Origin: Bradyrhizobium sp. SZCCT0231
Lineage (GTDB): Bacteria; Pseudomonadota; Alphaproteobacteria; Rhizobiales; Xanthobacteraceae
DNA: 64,000 nucleotides
Reading direction: 5' to 3'
NCBI RefSeq assembly: GCF_018130245.1
Contig: NZ_JAFCKP010000006.1
Span: 186,001-250,000, forward strand
Made by a program: the position numbers and the translations under genes. Of this stretch, positions 55,895-64,000 are shown one piece after another. Numbering within the stretch: position 1 is the first letter of the stretch; every line of letters begins with the position of its first letter. The notes under the pieces are model-generated. The model had not been told where the DNA came from and did not search any database. It was given only the letters and a program-made list of their open reading frames with translations.

Positions 55895-56113
55895 CGAATT
55901 CTTGCTCTCGTTAGGCTTTCTTGAGGCTTTCTTGGCCGTGGCTGCGCGCGCCGCGCCGTCTCGGAAAAACCGGGTCTACATGACACATTCCGGCCGGTCG
56001 GGGCAATGCTGGCATACCAGGGAAATGGCTGCCATCCGCTGGGCGTATAGACCTTTTGCAGGCGCTCGCGATGCGGGTTTTCCGGGCGCCGGCCGCCTGC
56101 TAAACGGGCGGCC

Positions 56114-56875
56114 ATGATTTCCGAGAATATGGCTTACAAGGTCTGCGCCTTCTATCAATTCGCCGCCCTGCCCGATTACCGCGAGCTGCGCGAGCCGCTG
56201 CGCGCGTTCTGCGCTGGCCTTGCGTTGAAAGGTAGCGTGCTACTGGCCGAGGAGGGCATCAACGGCACCATCGCGGGCGCGGCCGAGGCGATCGACACAT
56301 TCGCCCGCGAGCTCGCGCACGGCGACCTGTTCGGCGGCCGGCTGAACAATCTCGAATTGAAGTTCTCGACTGCGGCGGCGATGCCGTTCGGCCGGCTCAA
56401 GGTGCGGCTGAAGAAGGAGATCGTCACGCTGGGCGATGCGGCCGCCGATCCGACGCGTCAGGTCGGCACCTATGTCGATGCGCGCGAATGGAACGCGCTG
56501 ATCGGTGCCCCAGGCACGCTGCTGCTCGACACCCGTAACGCCTTCGAGGTGGCGATGGGGACGTTCGAGGGCGCGGTCGACCCTGAGATCAAGAGCTTTG
56601 GCCAGTTCAAGGACTTTGCCGCAGCCAGCCTCGATCCGGCCAAGCACCGCAGGATCGCGATGTTCTGCACCGGCGGCATTCGCTGCGAGAAGGCGAGCGC
56701 GCATCTGCTCGCACGCGGCTTTGCCGAGGTCTATCACCTCAAGGGCGGCATCCTCAAATATCTCGAGGAGGTGCCGGAGACGGAGAGCCGCTGGCGCGGC
56801 GAATGCTTCGTGTTCGACGAGCGCGTCGCGCTCGGCCACGGTTTGCGGGAACGGGACAAGGACGCGGGCACGTGA
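56114..56875 (+). CDS. trhO: tRNA uridine-34 hydroxylase, rhodanese family
   Basis: A 253-residue protein of the TrhO (YceA) family, which catalyses oxygen-dependent formation of 5-hydroxyuridine at wobble position 34. The N-terminal acylphosphatase-like part (YQFAALPDYRELREPLRAF) precedes a rhodanese domain with catalytic Cys185 in MFCTGGIRCEKAS and Cys191. ATG 56114 overlaps no gene. It is coupled to slyX by a GTGA overlap. Confidence 0.9.
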   Translation: MISENMAYKVCAFYQFAALPDYRELREPLRAFCAGLALKGSVLLAEEGINGTIAGAAEAIDTFARELAHGDLFGGRLNNLELKFSTAAAMPFGRLKVRLKKEIVTLGDAAADPTRQVGTYVDAREWNALIGAPGTLLLDTRNAFEVAMGTFEGAVDPEIKSFGQFKDFAAASLDPAKHRRIAMFCTGGIRCEKASAHLLARGFAEVYHLKGGILKYLEEVPETESRWRGECFVFDERVALGHGLRERDKDAGT

Positions 56876-57090
56876 CGAATGAGATCAAGACGCTGAGCGA
56901 GCGCATCGACACGCTGGAGACGCGCCTCGCCTACCAGGACGACACGATCGAGACGTTGAACCAGACCATCACCGCGCAGTGGAAGCAGATCGACACGCTG
57001 ACGCGGCAGATCGCGCAGCTCAATGAGCGGCTGCAGGAGGCCGAGGCAAATGCATCGGGGCCTGCCAACGAGCCTCCGCCGCATTATTGA
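56872..57090 (+). CDS. slyX: SlyX-family coiled-coil protein
   Basis: A 72-residue protein; almost entirely one coiled coil (LSERIDTLETRLAYQDDTIETLNQTI) with a Pro-rich tail ending PPPHY, as in SlyX. Function unknown. A GTG start overlaps the trhO stop (GTGA), a conserved-looking coupling. Confidence 0.85.
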   Translation: MTNEIKTLSERIDTLETRLAYQDDTIETLNQTITAQWKQIDTLTRQIAQLNERLQEAEANASGPANEPPPHY

Positions 57091-57097
57091 ATGCTTG

Positions 57098-57224
57098 TCC
57101 CCCGGGCGCAGCGCAGCGCGCTTTGCGATGCGCTGCTGAACCGGCGCCCATCATTGCGGCGAAGAAAGAGCTGGGTCCCGGCTCGGCGCCGCATCGTTTC
57201 ACGCTGCGTCGCGTCCGGGACATG
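57098..57224. repeat. Intergenic palindromic repeat, family I
   Basis: GGGCGCAGCGCAGCGCGCTT and CACGCTGCGTCGCGTCCGGG bracket arms CGCTGCTGAACCGGCGCCC and GGGTCCCGGCTCGGCGCC. It lies between convergent genes and probably forms a bidirectional hairpin. Confidence 0.6.
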
Positions 57225-57246
57225 ATGGCTCTCAGGTCGACAGCTC

Positions 57247-59148
57247 TTACTGTCCGGACGCCCTGGGCAGCAGGTTCGTGACCTCGCCGGACATCACCAG
57301 GTGGTCGCGGCCTGCGTCCTTGGCGGCGTAGAGCGCCCGGTCGGCGGCTTCGACCAGCGAGGCCACGCCCGCCGTGCGCTCCAGCGCCGGCCGGCAGGTC
57401 GCGCCGCCGACCGAGGCGGTGACGCACCCAGCCGCCGGATTGGTGCGATGAATGAGGCCGGCCTCGTGAATGGCGCTGCGGATCCGCTCGCCGACCAGAG
57501 CGCAGCCGGCGGTATCGATGTTCGGCAGCAGCACGGCGAATTCCTCGCCGCCATAGCGCGCCGCCAGATCGCCGGCGCGCTGCGCTTCGGCCGCGATGAT
57601 CTTTGCGATCCGGCGCAGGCAGGCATCGCCCGCGGGATGGCCGTATTCATCATTGTAGGCCTTGAAGTGGTCCACATCGATCATCAACAGACCGAGGCTG
57701 GAGCGGTCGCGGTAGGCCCGCGCCCATTCCTCCTTCAGCCGCTCGTCGAAGCGGCGGCGATTGGCAAGGCCAGTGAGGCTGTCCTCGATCGCAAGCGTCT
57801 CGAGCCTGGTTTCCAGCTTCTTGTGCTCGGTGATGTCGCGGGAGATCGCGACCACGCCGTCGATGCGGCCACTGTCCTTGCGCGTCACCCGCATGGTCGA
57901 TTCGAGCCAGACTTCGCCTTTCTGCCGGTGCGAGTTGCGGTAGGTGACGCGCGCCTCCTCCTTCTCACCGCGCTTCATGGCGTCGACGATCGCCTGGACC
58001 TCCGGCAGGTCCTCCGGATTGATACCCGCAAGCGCCGGCGTGCCGATCAGCTGATTGGGGCGCCAGCCGACGATGCGGACCGAGGAGGGCGAGACGTAGC
58101 GCAGCCGCTCATCGAGCCCGATGCGGGTCACCATGTCGCTGGAGCCTTCGGCGAGCAGGCGGAAATGCGCCTCCTTCTCGACCAGCGCGACGGCCATGTG
58201 CTGGCCCCGGTGCAACTGCCGCACCAGCACGCCGCCGATGATCGCGATCAGCATCACCAGCGCGAGAACATAGAGCATGCGGGAGATTGCCGCGGCGCGC
58301 CAGGGCGCGAGCAGCTCGTCCTTGTCGACGGTGGCGAGCAGGAAGAACGGATAGCGGTTGCTGCGCTTGAAGAAGCTGACGCGTTCGGCGCCGTCCAGCG
58401 GCGACTTGAAGTGATAGGCGCCGCTCGGCCGTTGCAGGCTCGGGTTGCGAAACAGCGGCTTGTCGGCGACGCTGCGTCCGACGAATGTCTCGTTGCTCGG
58501 GTAGCGTGCGACGATCAGGCCGTCACCATGTGTCAGCGCTACGGAGCTGTTGCGACCGATCTCGAACTGCTCGTAGAAATGCGAGAGATATTTCGAGCTG
58601 ATGGTCGCGAGCACCACGCCGCCGAAGCTGCCGTCCTGCTTGTTGAAGCGGCGTGACAGGGGGACGACCCATTCGCCATCGAGCAGGCTCTTCACGGGAC
58701 CGCCGACATAGGCCTCGCGCTTCGGCGAGAGCTGGTGATATCGGAAGAACGCATCGTCGCTGAAGGTCGAGCCGATCGTACCGGGCGAGGTCAGCCAATT
58801 GCCCTTATCGTCGATGATGGCGAGGCTGTGGATGCGCGCGATCGCCTTCTTGCGCGCTTCCTGCACGGTGCCGAGCTTGGCGATCGTGGTCGGTCCGGTG
58901 CCATCCATCTCCAACCGGCTGACCACGCCGACGACGCCGGAGTCCAGAAGATCGAGGCTGTCCTCGGCATGCTGTGTCAGCGAACGGGCGACGTTCGCCA
59001 TCTCCGTCTCGGCACCCTTGAGCACCGCGTCGCGTGCCGCCCATTCGCGCCAACCGCTGACGCCGAGGATGGTCGTGCAGGTCAGCACAACGAAAGCCGC
59101 CGCGCGCAGCGGCAGGCGGCTCCATCCAGCTCTTTGGGTAGCGCTCAT
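57247..59148 (-). CDS. Diguanylate cyclase: Cache-like sensor, PAS, GGDEF
   Basis: A 633-residue membrane protein that makes cyclic di-GMP. Helix at about 15-33, a periplasmic Cache-like sensor at about 50-290, a second helix at about 300-325, a PAS domain at about 345-455, and a GGDEF domain with active GGEEF at 533-537. The product-inhibition I-site RAGD at 524-527 (RxxD five residues before GGEEF) is present. No EAL domain. ATG 59148 (MSATQRAGW) is chosen over an upstream in-frame start. Its product could feed the PilZ glucan synthase. Confidence 0.93.
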   Translation of the reverse strand: MSATQRAGWSRLPLRAAAFVVLTCTTILGVSGWREWAARDAVLKGAETEMANVARSLTQHAEDSLDLLDSGVVGVVSRLEMDGTGPTTIAKLGTVQEARKKAIARIHSLAIIDDKGNWLTSPGTIGSTFSDDAFFRYHQLSPKREAYVGGPVKSLLDGEWVVPLSRRFNKQDGSFGGVVLATISSKYLSHFYEQFEIGRNSSVALTHGDGLIVARYPSNETFVGRSVADKPLFRNPSLQRPSGAYHFKSPLDGAERVSFFKRSNRYPFFLLATVDKDELLAPWRAAAISRMLYVLALVMLIAIIGGVLVRQLHRGQHMAVALVEKEAHFRLLAEGSSDMVTRIGLDERLRYVSPSSVRIVGWRPNQLIGTPALAGINPEDLPEVQAIVDAMKRGEKEEARVTYRNSHRQKGEVWLESTMRVTRKDSGRIDGVVAISRDITEHKKLETRLETLAIEDSLTGLANRRRFDERLKEEWARAYRDRSSLGLLMIDVDHFKAYNDEYGHPAGDACLRRIAKIIAAEAQRAGDLAARYGGEEFAVLLPNIDTAGCALVGERIRSAIHEAGLIHRTNPAAGCVTASVGGATCRPALERTAGVASLVEAADRALYAAKDAGRDHLVMSGEVTNLLPRASGQ

Positions 59149-59322
59149 GTGGCAGAATTCTCCGATCGTTTCGGAAACTCTGCCGCTTCTCTTAGAAAAC
59201 TCTGAAATCACTACCGGAATACGCGGCGATCTCCCCGGTTTCCAGTAGTCTTACGGACGCCGGGATCAGCGCATCGCTAACAAGACATTAGCGAACCTAT
59301 CGGAATCCGGCGCCCCTCGCTG

Positions 59323-59613
<291 letters not shown>

Positions 59614-59644
59614 TCAGGAGCCGTAACCTTCTTCAGGACCATTC

Positions 59645-60679
59645 GTGCCCCAGTCTTCGACGAAACCTTTCATCGACGTGCTCTCCGGCCAGCGCCAGAC
59701 CGTCCCGCCCATGTGGATGATGCGCCAGGCCGGCCGCTACCTGCCGGAGTATCGCGAGGTGCGCGCCAAGGCCGGCGGCTTCCTTGATCTCTGCTTCAAT
59801 CCGGAGCTTGCCGCCGAAGTCACGCTGCAGCCGATCCGCAGATTCGGCTTCGACGCGGCGATCATCTTCTCCGACATTCTCGTCGTCCCCTATGCGCTCG
59901 GTCGCTCGGTGCGCTTCGAGGTCGGCGAGGGCCCGCGGCTCGAGCCGCTCGACGATCCAGCCAAGGTCGCAACGCTGTCGCCGCAAGCCGATCTGGGCAA
60001 GCTTCAACCGGTGTTCGACGCGCTGAAGATCGTGCGCGGCGCGCTCGATCCCAGGACCGCGCTGATCGGCTTTTGCGGCGCGCCCTGGACGGTTGCGACC
60101 TACATGGTCGCGGGCCACGGCACGCCGGACCAGGCGCCGGCCCGGATGATGGCCTACCGGCATCCCGAGGCGTTCTCCAAAATCATCGACGTGCTGGTCG
60201 ACAGCTCGATCGACTATCTGCTGGCGCAGCTCGCTGCCGGCGCCGATGCCTTGCAGATCTTCGATACCTGGGCCGGCGTGCTGCCGCCCGCCGAGTTCGC
60301 GCGTTGGTCGACCGAACCGACGCGGCGCATCGTGGAGGGCGTGAGGGCCAAGGTGCCGGATGCGAAGATCATCGGCTTCCCCCGCGGCGCCGGCGCGCTG
60401 CTGCCGGCCTATGTCGAGGCAACCGGCGTCAATGCGGTCAGCATCGACTGGACCGCAGAGCCGGCCTTCATCCGCGAGCGCGTGCAGAGCAAGGTCGCGG
60501 TGCAGGGCAATCTCGATCCGCTGGCGCTGATCACAGGCGGCGCCGCGCTCGACCGCGCGGTCGATGACGTGCTGGCCAATTTTGCGCAAGGGCGGCTGAT
60601 CTTCAACCTCGGCCACGGCATCCAGCCGGAGACGCCGATCGCCCATGTCGAGCACATGATCCGGCGGGTGCGGGGCTGA
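59645..60679 (+). CDS. hemE: Uroporphyrinogen decarboxylase
   Basis: A 344-residue cytoplasmic enzyme converting uroporphyrinogen III to coproporphyrinogen III in heme synthesis. Signatures: [17 protein letters not shown] near 21-37, [16 protein letters not shown] near 141-157 and the later [10 protein letters not shown] near 203. The start is GTG at 59645. It converges on a hemC-type gene with a terminator-like hairpin between. Confidence 0.94.
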   Translation: MPQSSTKPFIDVLSGQRQTVPPMWMMRQAGRYLPEYREVRAKAGGFLDLCFNPELAAEVTLQPIRRFGFDAAIIFSDILVVPYALGRSVRFEVGEGPRLEPLDDPAKVATLSPQADLGKLQPVFDALKIVRGALDPRTALIGFCGAPWTVATYMVAGHGTPDQAPARMMAYRHPEAFSKIIDVLVDSSIDYLLAQLAAGADALQIFDTWAGVLPPAEFARWSTEPTRRIVEGVRAKVPDAKIIGFPRGAGALLPAYVEATGVNAVSIDWTAEPAFIRERVQSKVAVQGNLDPLALITGGAALDRAVDDVLANFAQGRLIFNLGHGIQPETPIAHVEHMIRRVRG

Positions 60680-60798
60680 TTTTTCGCCCCTTCGGGCGCG
60701 GCAAAAGAAAAACCGCGAAAACAACCCCATGCACAGTAGCCAAGTCATTGAAAACTTTGGGCTGGCATGGCCCATCCCGCGCGTTTGACCCGTCGGGC

Positions 60799-60829
60799 AA
60801 AACAGGGGCATAATGCTATCATTGCCCCC
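60799..60829 (-). terminator. Candidate terminator of the hemC-type gene
   Basis: Minus-strand reading: GGGGGCAATGATAGCATTAT then GCCCCTGTTTT forms a stem with a 2-base bulge, followed by a short T-run, 20 bases after the hemC stop. Confidence 0.55.
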
Positions 60830-60848
60830 ATGAGAAATTGGTGAGAGT

Positions 60849-61829
60849 CTAGCGCGGCCGGCTGCGCTCGATGATCTCCGCTGCACCCTTCGCCAGCAGA
60901 TCGAGACCCACCGCACGGCCGAGCTCGCGCGGGCGGTTGGCCGGCCCGGTGCGCGAGGCTTCGATGATGGTGTTGCCGGAGAGGTCGAGCACGGAGGCGG
61001 TGAGCGACATCTGATCGCCGGCGATGGTCGAGAAGCCCGCCACCGGCGAATTGCAGTGACCGTTCAGCACCCACAGCACCTCGCGCTCGGCATCGGCGGA
61101 GGCGTGCGCAGAGGCGTCGTCGATCGACGACAGGATCTGCCGCGTCTGCCAGTCCTGCGCGGCGCATTCGACCGCAACGATGCCCTGCCCCGCCGCGGGC
61201 AGCATCTCCGCCGCGGTGAATTCGTAGGCGATGCGATCAGCCAGACCAACGCGGTCGAGGCCCGAGCGCGCCATGATCAACGCATCGGCCGGCCCCACCG
61301 CGCCGCCATCCGGCAGGCGCTGCTTCTCGCCATTGTCGAGCTTGCGCACGCGGGTGTCGGCGGCGCCGCGGAAGTGGATCACTTCCACCTCCGGGAACAA
61401 CCGCCGCGCATAGGCGGCCCGGCGCACCGCGTTGGTGCCGATCTTGAAACCTTTGCCACGGGATTGGCGCAGCGCCTCCAGCGTCACGCCGTCGCGGAGC
61501 ACCAGCGCATCGCCGGGCGGATCGCGCGACAGCGTGGCGCCGATGACGAGGCCGGGCGTGTCCTCGTTGCCCGGCATGTCCTTCAGCGAATGCATCGCCG
61601 CCTGCAATTCGCCCGACAGCACGGCGGCGCGGATCTGCGCCACGAAGGCGCCGCCCTTGCCGCCATGCGGCAACAGCTTGCTGGTCTGGTCGAGATCGCC
61701 CGTGGTGTCGAACTTGACGATCTCGACATCGAGACCGGGCACGGCGGCGGTCAGGCGGCGCGCGATCTCTTCCGTCTGCGCCAGCGCCATGGCGCTCTTG
61801 CGGGTGCCGATCCTGAATCGCGTAGCCAA
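60849..61829 (-). CDS. hemC: Hydroxymethylbilane synthase-like protein (divergent hemC)
   Basis: A 326-residue porphobilinogen deaminase-type protein. Conserved features: IGTRKSAMALAQ near 7-18, the catalytic HSLKDMP at 80-86 (Asp84), and LNGHCNSPVAG near 256-266 where Cys259 should carry the dipyrromethane cofactor. The motif RGAADTRVRKL near 154 lacks the usual Asn. It is an unusual, actinobacterial-looking form and may be a paralogue of a standard hemC elsewhere. TTG 61829 is preferred because AAAGGA lies before it; the frame opens at 61865, inside the GMC gene end. Confidence 0.82.
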   Translation of the reverse strand: MATRFRIGTRKSAMALAQTEEIARRLTAAVPGLDVEIVKFDTTGDLDQTSKLLPHGGKGGAFVAQIRAAVLSGELQAAMHSLKDMPGNEDTPGLVIGATLSRDPPGDALVLRDGVTLEALRQSRGKGFKIGTNAVRRAAYARRLFPEVEVIHFRGAADTRVRKLDNGEKQRLPDGGAVGPADALIMARSGLDRVGLADRIAYEFTAAEMLPAAGQGIVAVECAAQDWQTRQILSSIDDASAHASADAEREVLWVLNGHCNSPVAGFSTIAGDQMSLTASVLDLSGNTIIEASRTGPANRPRELGRAVGLDLLAKGAAEIIERSRPR

Positions 61830-61854
61830 GTCCAGGTCCTTTCGTGAGGCGCGT

Positions 61855-63480
61855 TTATCGCGCATCCTCCAATATCATGTCCGAGGCCTTTTCGGCGATC
61901 ATGATGATCGGCGCGTTGGTGTTCCCCGACACGAGGTCCGGCATGATCGAGCCATCGACGACGCGAAGGCCGTCGAGCCCCCTCACCTTCAGCCGCCGAT
62001 CGACCACCGCGAGCGCGTCGCTGCCCATACGACAGGTCGAGGTCGGATGGTAGATCGTGCTGCCGCGCTCCCGGCAATAATCCAGAATCTCGGCATCCGT
62101 GGATACCTTCGCCCCGGGATCGTACTCGTCGACCACGAACGGCTTCATCGCCGGTGCGTTCAATATTTTGCGCAGGATCTTCAGGCCCTCGACGTTGGTG
62201 GTGCGGTCGGTATCGGTGGACATGTAGTTGATCCGGATCTCCGGCGGCACGGTCGGGTCGGCGCTCCTGATGCGCAGGGAGCCGCGGCTTTCGGGACGGA
62301 GCTGGCACACCGAGGCGGTGAAGCCGGAGAAATCGTGCAGCTTCTCGCCCATCTTGTCGGTCGAGAACGGCAGGAAATGGACCTGGATGTCGGGCGAGGC
62401 GAGCCGCGGGCTGGTCTTGAAGAACGCGCCCGCCGTGCCAGCCGCAATCGTCAGCCAGCCCTTGCGGAACAGCGCATAGCGTGCGCCGGCCATGGTGCGG
62501 CGGAGCGGATTGTTGACGGTGTCGTTCAGCGTGATCTTCTGCGAACAGCGCATCACGATGCGGACCTGCATGTGGTCCTGGAGGTCGTGACCGACGCCCG
62601 GTGCGTCCAGCACCACCTCGATGCCGTGCTTGCGCAGGAGATCGGCCGGGCCGACGCCGGAGAGCTGGAGCAGCTGCGGCGAGTTGTAGGCGCCGCTCGA
62701 CAGCACGACCTCCTTGCGCGCCCGCGCGCGGCGAACCTGCGCCCCTTGCCGGTATTCGACACCGACGGCGCGACGTCCCTCGAACAGGATGCGCTGGCCG
62801 AGCGCGGACGTCTCGATCGTCAGATTGCTGCGTGTCTTCGCGGGGCCGAGATAGGCAACGGCCGTCGAGGCGCGGCGGCCGTTGCGCGTCGTGGTCTGGA
62901 ACAGGCCGACGCCTTCCTGCGTCGCGCCGTTGAAATCGGGATTGTAGGGCAGACCGGCCTCGACCGCGGCATCGATGAAGGCTTTCGACAGCGGATCGGT
63001 CACGATCATGTTGGACACCGGCAGCGGCCCGCCCGTGCCGTGATACTGATCCGCACCGCGCGACTGGTTCTCGGCCTTCTTGAAATAGGGCAGCACGTCG
63101 TCATAGCCCCAGCCGGTGTTGCCGAGCTGGCGCCAGCGGTCGTAGTCCTCGTGTTGGCCACGGACGTAGAGCAGGCCGTTGATCGAGCTCGACCCGCCCA
63201 GCGTCTTGCCGCGCGGCTGGAACACCTGGCGCCCCTTCAGCTCGGGCTCCGGCTCGGTCTGGTACATCCAGTTGACGGTCTTTTCCTTGAACAGCTTGCC
63301 GTAGCCGAGCGGAACGTGGATCCAGATGTTGGAATCCTTCGGGCCGGCCTCAAGCAGCAGCACGCTGTGCTTGCCGTTCGCAGAGAGCCTGTTGGCGAGC
63401 ACGCAGCCGGCGGAGCCGGCGCCGACGATGATGTAGTCGAATTCGGGATCTGACGGTGCGAGGGCGGAATTTGCGTTCAT
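61855..63480 (-). CDS. GMC-family FAD oxidoreductase
   Basis: A 541-residue choline dehydrogenase/alcohol oxidase-type flavoprotein. FAD-binding DYIIVGAGSAGCVLANRLS near 15-33, signature 1 RGKTLGGSSSINGLLYVRG near 89-107, signature 2 GAYNSPQLLQLSGVGP near 268 and the C-terminal STCRMG with HPTS (catalytic His near 476) and N near 519. The substrate is an alcohol of unknown type. ATG 63480 precedes a divergent or upstream TetR gene. Confidence 0.9.
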   Translation of the reverse strand: MNANSALAPSDPEFDYIIVGAGSAGCVLANRLSANGKHSVLLLEAGPKDSNIWIHVPLGYGKLFKEKTVNWMYQTEPEPELKGRQVFQPRGKTLGGSSSINGLLYVRGQHEDYDRWRQLGNTGWGYDDVLPYFKKAENQSRGADQYHGTGGPLPVSNMIVTDPLSKAFIDAAVEAGLPYNPDFNGATQEGVGLFQTTTRNGRRASTAVAYLGPAKTRSNLTIETSALGQRILFEGRRAVGVEYRQGAQVRRARARKEVVLSSGAYNSPQLLQLSGVGPADLLRKHGIEVVLDAPGVGHDLQDHMQVRIVMRCSQKITLNDTVNNPLRRTMAGARYALFRKGWLTIAAGTAGAFFKTSPRLASPDIQVHFLPFSTDKMGEKLHDFSGFTASVCQLRPESRGSLRIRSADPTVPPEIRINYMSTDTDRTTNVEGLKILRKILNAPAMKPFVVDEYDPGAKVSTDAEILDYCRERGSTIYHPTSTCRMGSDALAVVDRRLKVRGLDGLRVVDGSIMPDLVSGNTNAPIIMIAEKASDMILEDAR

Positions 63481-63532
63481 GCGCTACTGTTCTTTTTGTT
63501 GGTGTGGCGTTTCCGGTTCGTCACTAGCACAA

Positions 63533-64000
63533 TCATGCTTTGACGCGCAGCGCCTCGACCAGCGACCTGAACGCACGGGCATATTCCGCACCTGCTCTTG
63601 CGATATCGGTGCGCCCGGCGCAGGCGACCGCGGCTTCCGTCACCGCGCCGAGCAGCAGACGCGCCAGCGGCTCGACCGGCTGCCGCACGATCAGGCCCGC
63701 CTCCATCGCAGCGGAAAGCGCGCGCGGCATCTTGCCGCCAAAGTGCTGCGCGTCGATCTCGCGCCAGCGCTCCCAGCCGAGCACGGCGGGGCCGTCGCGC
63801 AGGATGATCTGGCCGGTCGGCCCCTTCGCGGTCGCGGCGAAATAATGCTGGGTGCCGGCGACCATCGCGGCGAGCACGTCCTTCTCGGCCCGCGCGGTAC
63901 GGTCGATCTCGGCGACGAGGTCGCGCGAGACCTGGTCGAACACGGCTGCGAACACCGCCTCTTTGGTTTTGAAATGATGATAGACCGCCCCCTTGGCGAC
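63533..64000 (-). CDS. TetR-family regulator (N-terminus outside window)
   Basis: The frame runs to the window edge as VAKGAVYHHFKTKEAVFAAVFDQVSRDL, which is the end of a TetR helix-turn-helix, followed by an alpha-helical ligand domain of 140 residues. The HTH start lies beyond 64000. It is 52 bases from the GMC gene on the same strand, so it may control that gene. Confidence 0.88.
   Translation of the reverse strand, partial: VAKGAVYHHFKTKEAVFAAVFDQVSRDLVAEIDRTARAEKDVLAAMVAGTQHYFAATAKGPTGQIILRDGPAVLGWERWREIDAQHFGGKMPRALSAAMEAGLIVRQPVEPLARLLLGAVTEAAVACAGRTDIARAGAEYARAFRSLVEALRVKA

Overview
The window looks like chromosomal DNA of a Bradyrhizobium-type alphaproteobacterium. It is GC-rich and densely coding. 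The clearest pointers are a divergent isocitrate lyase/ScfR-type regulator pair, a rhizobial-type glycerol ABC transporter operon, and many short palindromic intergenic repeats of the kind found in Bradyrhizobium and Rhodopseudomonas. Two small genes also carry GGAAC-N16-CGTT promoters, the signature of the alphaproteobacterial general-stress sigma factor EcfG. No rRNA, tRNA, CRISPR array, transposase, prophage or plasmid gene was seen, so this is mostly core or stable genome. The genus is an inference; no search was run.

Layout. 0-9.5 kb: edge-truncated NUDIX gene, metallophosphoesterase, membrane-anchored hypothetical, aceA with a DUF4170 gene, the divergent acyl-CoA-sensing type regulator, an ABM-like protein, a secreted HELLH metalloprotease candidate, a lysine-tailed small protein, a TPR protein and htpX. 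9.7-16.6 kb: a membrane-fusion protein translationally coupled to a cellulose-synthase-like glycosyltransferase with a PilZ domain (predicted c-di-GMP-controlled glucan export), a MltB-type transglycosylase, a DUF1993 protein and an Old Yellow Enzyme. 16.8-26.3 kb: glpD-glpS-glpT-glpP-glpQ-DUF2160-glpV on the minus strand, ending in a good terminator and preceded by a 10-bp inverted repeat, then a Phd/VapC toxin-antitoxin pair and the DeoR-type regulator glpR. 26.4-28.9 kb: HAD phosphatase, SnoaL/NTF2-like secreted protein, a small stress-promoter gene, thioesterase. 28.4-34.5 kb: a beta-oxidation operon (acyl-CoA dehydrogenase, thiolase, FadJ-like fusion, thioesterase). 34.8-40.7 kb: flavin reductase, TetR regulator and an RND efflux pump with its adaptor.

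40.8-47 kb: MazEF-like pair, ACS-family MFS transporter, DUF2809 protein, a LacI regulator divergent from a 6PGDH-like oxidoreductase with two identical 14-bp palindromes between them, and an AlkZ/YcaQ-like glycosylase. 47-57 kb: small secreted proteins, OmpA-family protein, PMT-type glycosyltransferase, a FecR/outer-membrane-barrel pair with a Pro-Ser linker, two VOC proteins, cupin, FKBP isomerase, gamma-glutamyltransferase, trhO and slyX. 57-64 kb: a Cache-PAS-GGDEF diguanylate cyclase, an EcfG-promoter small protein, hemE facing a divergent hemC paralogue, a GMC oxidoreductase and an edge-truncated TetR regulator.

How the genes fit together: aceA supplies the glyoxylate bypass used with the acetyl-CoA produced by the beta-oxidation operon; the glp cluster imports and oxidises glycerol under GlpR; the GGDEF protein makes the second messenger that the PilZ-bearing glucan synthase should sense. 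I see no obviously unprecedented multi-gene system. The best leads are the asymmetric GlpS/GlpT ATPase pair, the paired LacI operators, the PilZ glucan synthase pair, the FecR/barrel pair and the two EcfG promoters.
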